A stretch of DNA of 64,000 nucleotides from Gnetum montanum (Eukaryota; Streptophyta; Gnetopsida; Gnetales; Gnetaceae): the NCBI GenBank assembly GCA_015680685.1, contig MNCI01000135.1, forward strand, positions 16,301-80,300. Direction: 5' to 3'. The position numbers and the translations under genes were made by a program. Below the pieces are notes generated by a model. It did not search any database and was not told the DNA's origin. It saw only the letters and a program-made list of their open reading frames with translations. Within the stretch, counting starts at the first letter, position 1. The number at the start of each line of letters is the position of its first letter. Of this stretch, positions 58,141-64,000 are shown piece after piece.

Positions 58141-59106
58141 ATTTCGAAACCCAACAAGTACTGCAAAACTCAACACATTGCAACAACGTTCACGTTCTAA
58201 AGCCCGGATGACACGTCAAGGGATTAAAACTACTTTAGCTATATATTTATAATATATATCTATTATTTGGCCAAGAGAATCTTATATATTTTATAAATTA
58301 AGAAAATCTCAAATTGATTTATTAAAAATTGATATTCATATTGAAAACCAAAATCAAAATAATAATTTTTGTGAAAAATTCTATTAATTTGATTCATAGT
58401 GTTTTTTTCCGTAGGATCTTATGTGGCGCATGACATGGAGGGTGACAAAATACACTCCCCCTCCCCATTGGGAGACTTATTGACCTCTTGGCCAAAAAAA
58501 CAGTATGACCATTGTGCATAGACAAAATCCCCAAACAAAACTAGGTAGGCTCCTTCAATATCTAAGACTTGTTTCAATCATTTTAAATTATTTTAGGTAG
58601 TGAATGGATAATTTGTCCAAATTTTCAAAAGCGCAAACAGTTTGTAGATTGTCGCATATTGAGAAAATGATCTGGCTACCAAAGGTATTACATATCTGGG
58701 CAATTGTAACCAACACTTATGTTCTTTATTTTCAAAAAACATGGGATTGCGTCTGATGAGCAAAGGGCTATTGCAATGGGATATATTTGAAATAACTTTC
58801 TTTTCTGTCACATTTATTAAGATCATTTTAGAACTCCTTTTACCAATTGTGTTCTTTTAATTTAATATCCGAGACTTTCGCGTTACGATTCAACTTAGAC
58901 AAAAAAAAAGATGCAGTGGAAATGCGAACCGCAATAACAGCCACCACCAGCATCATGATTGGGAAGGAACAATATTACAATAATAATAATAATCACAGCA
59001 AGTAACAACATCAGCAGCAGCACCGCCGCGGGCGGAACAAAATTGTGAAGAGTCGGCCTTTCACCTCACGGCGGGCGGGCTGTTACAAACGACGAATCTG
59101 CTAATG
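58141..59106. other. Unassigned sequence at the start of the CpG-richer region
   Basis: Transition from AT-rich repeats to sequence with more CpG. A CAA/CAG-type simple repeat (CAATAATAATAATAATCAC... CATCAGCAGCAGCACC) lies at about 58,975-59,025. The minus-strand open frame 58,593-58,826 has no recognisable motif. Confidence 0.4.
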
Positions 59107-59286
59107 CTACTTGCTGGGCCATGGAAGTGTCGGTGGTTCCATGGGCGTCTGCGTGGAAGCCAAGCCCAATTCTTTTGCTGCTGCTACTGCTACTGGTGAT
59201 GCATTGTGGGACTTGGCGCGAGTGCTTGCTGCTGCAATTGTAGGCAGTGCGTGGCTGGCCCCCATCAGCGGGCGTTTTGGAGTCTC
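59107..59286 (-). CDS. Candidate terminal exon of an unrecognised host gene
   Basis: Minus strand: a pyrimidine-rich tract (TTTTCTTTTTTCCGTTCC) and GACGGCAG precede GAGACTCC at 59,286. The frame then stays open for 59 codons to TAG at 59,107-59,109. The product is Ala/Pro/Ser-rich (ETPKRPLMGASHALPTIAAA ... PMEPPTLPWPSK). Other frames here are also open (a + frame from 59,111, and a second - frame to 59,066) because the segment is GC-rich, so the strand and frame are not certain. Upstream exons could not be linked. Confidence 0.3.
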   Translation of the reverse strand, partial: ETPKRPLMGASHALPTIAAASTRAKSHNASPVAVAAAKELGLASTQTPMEPPTLPWPSK

Positions 59287-59878
59287 CTGCCGTCATTTGT
59301 GAGAAAGCCAAGGGAACGGAACGGAAAAAAGAAAATCTGGAAATGGACTCCCCTTCCCTTCCCTTCCCTTGCTTTTCTCCGTCTTGGCAGGCAGGCAGGC
59401 AGCACAAAAATGCACAAAAATACACAATTACTGCGTAGAACACAGCACGCACATAAATACAGCATTACGTTCCTGCATGCATGCCTCTCTCTCTGCCTTG
59501 CCTTCTGTAACGTCCGTCTGGGCTCCGCTGGACTAAAGTATTTTTGGAATTTGGGATGTGGCAGCATCTAGGCCGCCAGCTCCACCACCCACAGTCGCAG
59601 CAGCTGTGCCCGCCTTGGAATTACAAACTGCGTTCAACACAAAAGATTTGGTCTGCACGAATGAATTCGAATTGCATTCAACACAAAAGATTTGGTCTGG
59701 TCTGCCATCTTTTGCAGGTAAGATGTCGGCCCGCTGATCGCGAAATTGCAGTGTTAATAATAAATCGCGGAATTAATAATAAATTGCAGTGTTAGTAAAG
59801 AGGAGTGTTGAAGACAATATGTATAGGTACATAATATAGCATATTTAAAATATGTTTAGAATTCCTGCCGTAAATTTT
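59287..59878. other. GC-rich low-copy segment with simple repeats
   Basis: Contains (TTCCC)n at about 59,352-59,370, (GGCA)n at about 59,387-59,402 and a 44-bp imperfect tandem repeat around TTCAACACAAAAGATTTGGT (two copies, 59,633-59,700). A minus-strand frame of about 78 codons (about 59,540-59,775; ...SKAGTAAATVGGGAGGLDAA...) is open but lacks supporting signals. Confidence 0.45.
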
Positions 59879-60335
59879 TCAAAAGCAGCTTGCCAAATAT
59901 AACAACCATATCCATACACCCAAAGTAATGTTGTCTTCTACATCCTTGTATGCAAACTTACATGCCAGGCGAACGTTTTCTTTTGCATCTCTGTGAATAA
60001 AACATAAAGTTTTGAATTATAACAGATCTAGGTTACATTTGAAGCGATCAAGCAATTAAAAATAAAAAAGAACAAAATATAAAATAAAACATAAAAGAGA
60101 AGGTAGCTTACACTCCTGGACATGGTGGGTCTCGTCTACCACATTTTTCCCATTTCAAAACGTCATTACTCAACAGCCCTGTTTTTGGGATGAAACGTTT
60201 CTTATTCAGAGGGTATTTGCTGATTGGAGTTAATCTTCGCTTGAAAATGAGAATAAAGAGAATGTATACCGTGATGTTTAGTTGGATTGCTTGCACCATG
60301 ACTTCTAGGTCCCTGTCATAAAAGTCTTTTGGGGG
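59879..60335 (-). CDS. Two 3' exons of an unrecognised host gene (small membrane protein C-terminus)
   Basis: Exon n: 60,112-60,335, after TTGACACAG and before GTAAGC. Intron 59,991-60,111 (121 bp, GT...TTCACAG). Final exon 59,879-59,990 with TGA at 59,879-59,881. The split codon GT|A joins in frame. The upstream exon encodes DFYDRDLEVMVQAI, a hydrophobic stretch (NITVYILFILIF), a basic segment and KWEKCGRRDPPCPG. The last exon encodes DAKENVRLACKFAYKDVEDN then ITLGVWIWLLYLASCF, a second hydrophobic end. No stop or frameshift is seen. Upstream exons must lie beyond the element C insertion. I do not recognise the family. The alternative is non-coding chance, made less likely by correct splice phases. 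Confidence 0.5.
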
Positions 60336-60652
60336 CTGTGTCAATCATCAAAGTATCCTAAATCTAGTAGAGAATGCAAAAAGAAAAGTGTTGAGGTCAA
60401 CCTCACCCATGCTAGGCATGGGGCCATTATCAATGCACTTGTAAGAAATTATAGTTACAAAGTAGTCAAATACATCATGCTCAAATAAAGTATGATACTA
60501 CAAACAAATTTCAAAACTATTTGTTTTCCTGTCACCAAATAGATTCTCCTTTTTTAAATTCCCAAAGAGTGTCAGTTGAAACTCCTCCTATCATTAAAAA
60601 GAATTACATATTTACAAACATTTGTTAAAACATTTGTAACAATGAGGCACCG
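60336..60652. other. Putative intron sequence upstream of the host exon
   Basis: AT-rich, no coding blocks. It ends at CACCG (60,648-60,652), the left flank of element C. Confidence 0.4.
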
Positions 60653-61899
60653 TGTTGACAGCAAATGAGGGTCAAGGGCAGTTCATGGGTTTCTTCTCCC
60701 GTAGGCAGTTCATGGGTTTCTTCTCCCGTAGGCCGCTATTTACAATGGAGCCAGCCAGAGCCAATAGGGGGGCAGAGCCAGAGCGTGCAGCGACCATTTT
60801 CTGTTCTGCTGGCAGGCAACACCGACGGCAGGCGCGTGAGACGTGGTAGAAACCAAGGCCCAACAGCCCGGCAGCCTTTCTCTGCACCACGTACTCCAAC
60901 GATTAGCACCAGAGACACCGACAGCAGAGGCAGAGAACTGCACAACCACCACCTTCACGCGTAGATGACAATAGGTGGCACGTCAACAGTGACGCAGACA
61001 CCGTAAGGGGTGGTGTTTTTAGACACCAATCTCTCCTTTTTCCTATCCTTTCACAGCACTCAGACAGGGAATGAGGCACAGAGCCTCTTCCCATATGTGG
61101 GAGGTGTCCAGGCAACAGCAGACACTTGGCGCCTGGTAATGGTGGATTTGGCAGAAGTCTTTCTTTCTACCCATAAATAGACAACTTGCGACGGCCCCAA
61201 ATAGTCTCTCTGAACGGTGCGTCACAATGATGGCTACAATTGCAGCGCGAGTGACCACAGATAGAGGCTGACGCACAAGGGATAGTGTGTTTCTTTTTAG
61301 TCTCTGACCACAGCAAACAATGACTGACGGTGTTTGGCATTGCATCCAATACGCATACCGATTTTCTACTTTGTGTATTTTTCTTTTTTTCTTCTTTGCC
61401 AATTGCTGTGGCATTTCAGCACACAATATCAACAACAGGGGTGTGCTTCCTGAAACACGGGCAAACAAGTAGCCTGACTATCCGTTTTGCTGCTTAGATC
61501 ATCATTGCTTTGTGTTAAGCTAAGTTTTTTTTTTTTTCTTGCTCAATCATCTTTAATTTGATGTGATGTCATTGTAACAAGACCATTAGTGTCTATCAAA
61601 TGTTTATTTCTAAATAGATCGTTAAAATCAAACTTTTGCTTGTATTTGGAGTTCTCAAAACTCCTAGTTATTTAAAAAAAAAACAATCTTTCATTTCTCA
61701 ACTTATTTTTGCTACTTAATTTTTCTTGTTTAAGGTTGGGATAGTTATTCTATTTAAGTTTCTTTATCAAATTTCCTAGTTCAATTTATCAGTTGAGACT
61801 ATTCTCGGGTTTCATACCCATACGGAAGGCGCCCTAGGCTATAGTCTCCTAAAACGAGTTTTCACAGGTATTCGCGTGTCCAAAATTTATGCATCAACA
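60653..61899 (+). repeat. 5' LTR of element C
   Basis: 1,247 bp, TGTTGACAGC...GCATCAACA with 6-bp inverted ends. The U3 (to about 61,170) is GC- and CpG-rich; it starts with a 27-bp perfect tandem duplication (GGCAGTTCATGGGTTTCTTC..., 60,677-60,731). A TATA-like CCATAAATAGAC lies near 61,171. Open frames on both strands in U3 are compositional. The second half is T-rich. Confidence 0.8.
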
Positions 61900-61905
61900 C
61901 CTTTT

Positions 61906-61922
61906 TGGCGCTAGCAGAGGGC
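61906..61922 (+). other. Primer binding site of element C
   Basis: TGGCGCTAGCAGAGGGC, six bases after the LTR. It begins like the tRNA-Asp-type site (TGGCGC) but then differs from the site at 48,470, so another tRNA may be the primer. Confidence 0.6.
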
Positions 61923-62260
61923 AGTTTCTCAACCTTTTCTTTATTTTCCTTTTATGTTTCTTTTTTTGTTACTGTCTATTTTGTTTTTGCCTCCCTATTT
62001 TCAATTTTATTGCTCTATTTTAGTTTCATTTTCAAATATCCAAATTTATATTTTAGTAATTCTTTTTTTAATTTGTTTTTCTGAAATTTAATTGAGGTGA
62101 TTTAAATCATTTTACTTTCAATTTACTTTTCTAAAATTTTGTAATTTCAATTTTACTTTTAAAAATAATAAATAAATATAGCATTCAAATGTTTTTTTTT
62201 TCATTTTTTTTAATTTTCACAATTTATTAGCATTTTACATTTCCTGTTATTTTTCATTTT
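61923..62260. other. Leader of element C
   Basis: T-rich untranslated leader, no ORF. Confidence 0.6.
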
Positions 62261-64000
62261 ATGAGTGACTTTTCTTACAGAACATCTCAACAAAGAACTC
62301 ATACTCCTACCCCTAGTCAACCAGCTACTCGTCAATTTACTTTGAGAAAACAATGAGCTTCACTTTTTCCAAGTTCAATTCCTAAGAAACCTCAGACTAA
62401 GATGGTAGCCCATCAACCCCAGGCTCCCTTAGTAAGAAACCCTTTTAATTTTCATAATTACCATGACATACCAAAATCCCTTCAAAACATAAACCTGTTC
62501 TTCGATCCTACAACCCCTAGGAATGATGCCCATCAACACATACAATGTTTTGAAACCTTATTAGGGATTCACAACATTGCACATAATGATGTAGCATATA
62601 GGGTGTTTGTAACAACATTTAGGACCAAAGCAACCCAATGGTTCTTAATGCTCCCTGATGTCTCTATTAACACATGGCAAGAATTCAAAAACAAGTTTTT
62701 GAATCAATTTGACAAATTTACAAGCCCTACTATTGCATCAAACAACTTTACTAACCTAAGAAAGCTACCTGAGAAAAATGTTAAGGATTATAACCTTAGA
62801 TTCCTTCATCAACTTGCCTATGTGTCAAATGAGATGCGACCACAACCAGATGGTATCCTCAACTTCTATCTCTCTACCATTGATCCATTCTTCGCTTATG
62901 CCATCAAATCTGATCCCAACATAACAGAAATACAAGATGCAATGTCAAAAACTTTGGAATTAAAGCAAATAACCCTTATGAATAACATCCAAACCCAATT
63001 TGGGATGATGAGTGTTAATAACCCTTTGCAATCAAACCCACTCCTACCAACTTTGTATACATCTAATGTTATGCCTTAAGCTGTTTCTTTCTTTCAACCA
63101 ACTCAACCTTTAAGTAATTACTCTCAAGGCCCCATGTTCTTTTCATTCTTACCATCTAACACTAGTTTGAATGATGACCAATCAAAAGCCTTGATTCAAT
63201 CCATTATAAACCCAAACGGGACATCAAATTTTGTTGAACCACCAACCCAAACCCAAGATCAGATCACCCAAATACTCACTTCACTACAAAAACTATCTAA
63301 TGAAGTGGTTGAGCTAAAGAGAAACAATAACAAATGTCCTATACAACCAGAAAAACCAAATGCATCAATCAACAATGATTATTGTCGTCTTCATAATACG
63401 AGGCAACATTCTGAAAAGACTTGTCCTCAATTCATGGCATTGTATGGTGATAATACCCAAGGGCAACAAAATGAGAAAACCCCTATCATGGTCCTTAATG
63501 TACCTCATGAGACAGAAAATGAAGAGGTTTCCTTATTAGAACAAGTTATGGTAGGCGACCCTAACCAACACAACACTCGCTACCACAAAATTAGTGACAT
63601 TATGAATGCTACACAACAACAAACTAGGAACAATTCCTATACACCTCCAAACAGAAGAGTTCTTAGTCAAAACAATGCAAACAACCAATCCGGGTCATCC
63701 CAAGTAATTGCCCCACAACAACCAAACCCCCCTTGTATACTTAGAAGAGTCCCATCTCAACAAGAAGCCAAAGATGAACATAAGAATTATGATTTGGTTG
63801 AGGACTTAAAAAGAGTTAAAGCCAACATTTTGATGTATGACCTCCTACACTTTAACGAAATGAAAGAAGTCATTTGGGATATGGTTCATACACTCAAAGC
63901 CCAAAAAGAAAAATCCCCAATTCCTGAAAGGCAAGTTCACTTCGCGGAAAGTCCTAACACACTATCACTACAAAATGTGAATAATTCCATGTCTAGTAAG
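62261..64000 (+). pseudogene. gag of element C with two nonsense codons, incomplete at window end
   Basis: ATG at 62,261 opens a frame continuing to the window end, broken only by TGA at codon 32 and TAA at 63,077-63,079. Retrotrans_gag domain at about 62,440-62,950: PFNFHNYHDIPKSLQNINLF, HIQCFETLLGIHNI, FRTKATQWFLMLPDVSINTW and the EFKNKFLNQFDKF block. Then a Q/N/P-rich spacer and a zinc-finger-like YCRLHNTRQHSEKTCPQF (C-x3-H...H-x4-C form, about 63,380-63,435). The tail has NYDLVEDLKRVKANILMYDL (about 63,787-63,846), the block that precedes protease in Tat-type elements. It would encode the capsid; protease and pol should follow outside. Confidence 0.88.

Larger units (their letters stand above)
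60653..64000 (+). mobile_element. Element C: Gypsy retrotransposon, 5' part, runs off the window
   Basis: 5' LTR with TGTTGA...TCAACA ends, primer site and a Tat/Athila-type gag, all + strand. The gag is nearly open, so the element is fairly young. Its 3' part and 3' LTR are outside the window; the target duplication should be CACCG (60,648-60,652). Confidence 0.85.

Noticed and set aside
59066-59571. Competing open frames on both strands (leader-like MEVSVV..., MLGHGSV..., and a longer minus frame)
   Set aside because: GC-rich segment with up to five open frames. Only the minus-strand exon with a good 3' splice site was kept, at low confidence.
60652-61468. Many overlapping open frames on both strands in the U3 of element C
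   Set aside because: GC-rich composition inside an LTR promoter region. Frames overlap on both strands and none shows a family motif.

Overview
This window is a plant nuclear repeat landscape. It is AT-rich, almost free of intact genes, and built from nested, mostly decayed retroelements (Athila-like, Tat-like and chromovirus Ty3/Gypsy; Ty1/Copia; LINE; SINE; Penelope-like). The mix of old, large, heavily mutated LTR elements, a Penelope-like reverse transcriptase (in plants chiefly reported from conifers as 'Dryad' elements) and a captured PDR-type ABC transporter fragment points to a large-genome seed plant, most likely a conifer or another gymnosperm. That assignment is inference. Nothing bacterial, organellar or CRISPR-like was seen.

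Left block (1-26,768). A Tat-like Gypsy element (B) lies at the window start (reverse transcriptase) and resumes at 24,505 (RNase H, integrase). It is split by a complete 24.3-kb Athila-like element (A, 211-24,504) with ends TGATGA...CTCATTA, a perfect 5-bp duplication AACAC, a decayed tRNA-Asp-type primer site, gag, protease, RT, RNase H and integrase, and a long coiled-coil ORF before the 3' LTR. Element A carries its own insertions: a 2.87-kb LTR-like unit in the integrase (6,316-9,182, duplication AAAAG), a second copy of that repeat (to 18,474), an ABCG/PDR transporter pseudogene fragment (10,404-10,850), an antisense Copia element (11,681-16,048) and a perfect 245-bp tandem duplication (20,162-20,651).

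Middle block (26,769-44,830). This holds unassigned AT-rich sequence, then a Copia element with two 1.1-kb LTRs, an initiator-Met primer site and gag but no pol (29,125-34,157). More unassigned sequence follows, with a diverged 0.42-kb tandem repeat, three tRNA-derived SINE insertions with target duplications (one lies in the right block), an antisense LINE 3' end with a zf-RVT domain, and an antisense Penelope-like RT cut by a SINE and by a solo LTR.

Right block (44,830-58,200). Here lie a chromovirus pol remnant and an old Gypsy gag-protease remnant (D) split by a younger, gag-protease-only Athila-like element (47,933-54,688, duplication ATCAT, same family as A). Its U3 carries repeated GCGATATCGC palindromes. 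Past it is an antisense, intron-containing coiled-coil pseudogene.

Right end (58,200-64,000). Base composition shifts to a GC- and CpG-richer, apparently low-copy region. It holds two phase-compatible antisense exons of an unrecognised host gene. A further Gypsy element (C: 1,247-bp 5' LTR, primer site, gag with two nonsense codons) starts at 60,653, probably inside or beside that gene, and runs off the window.
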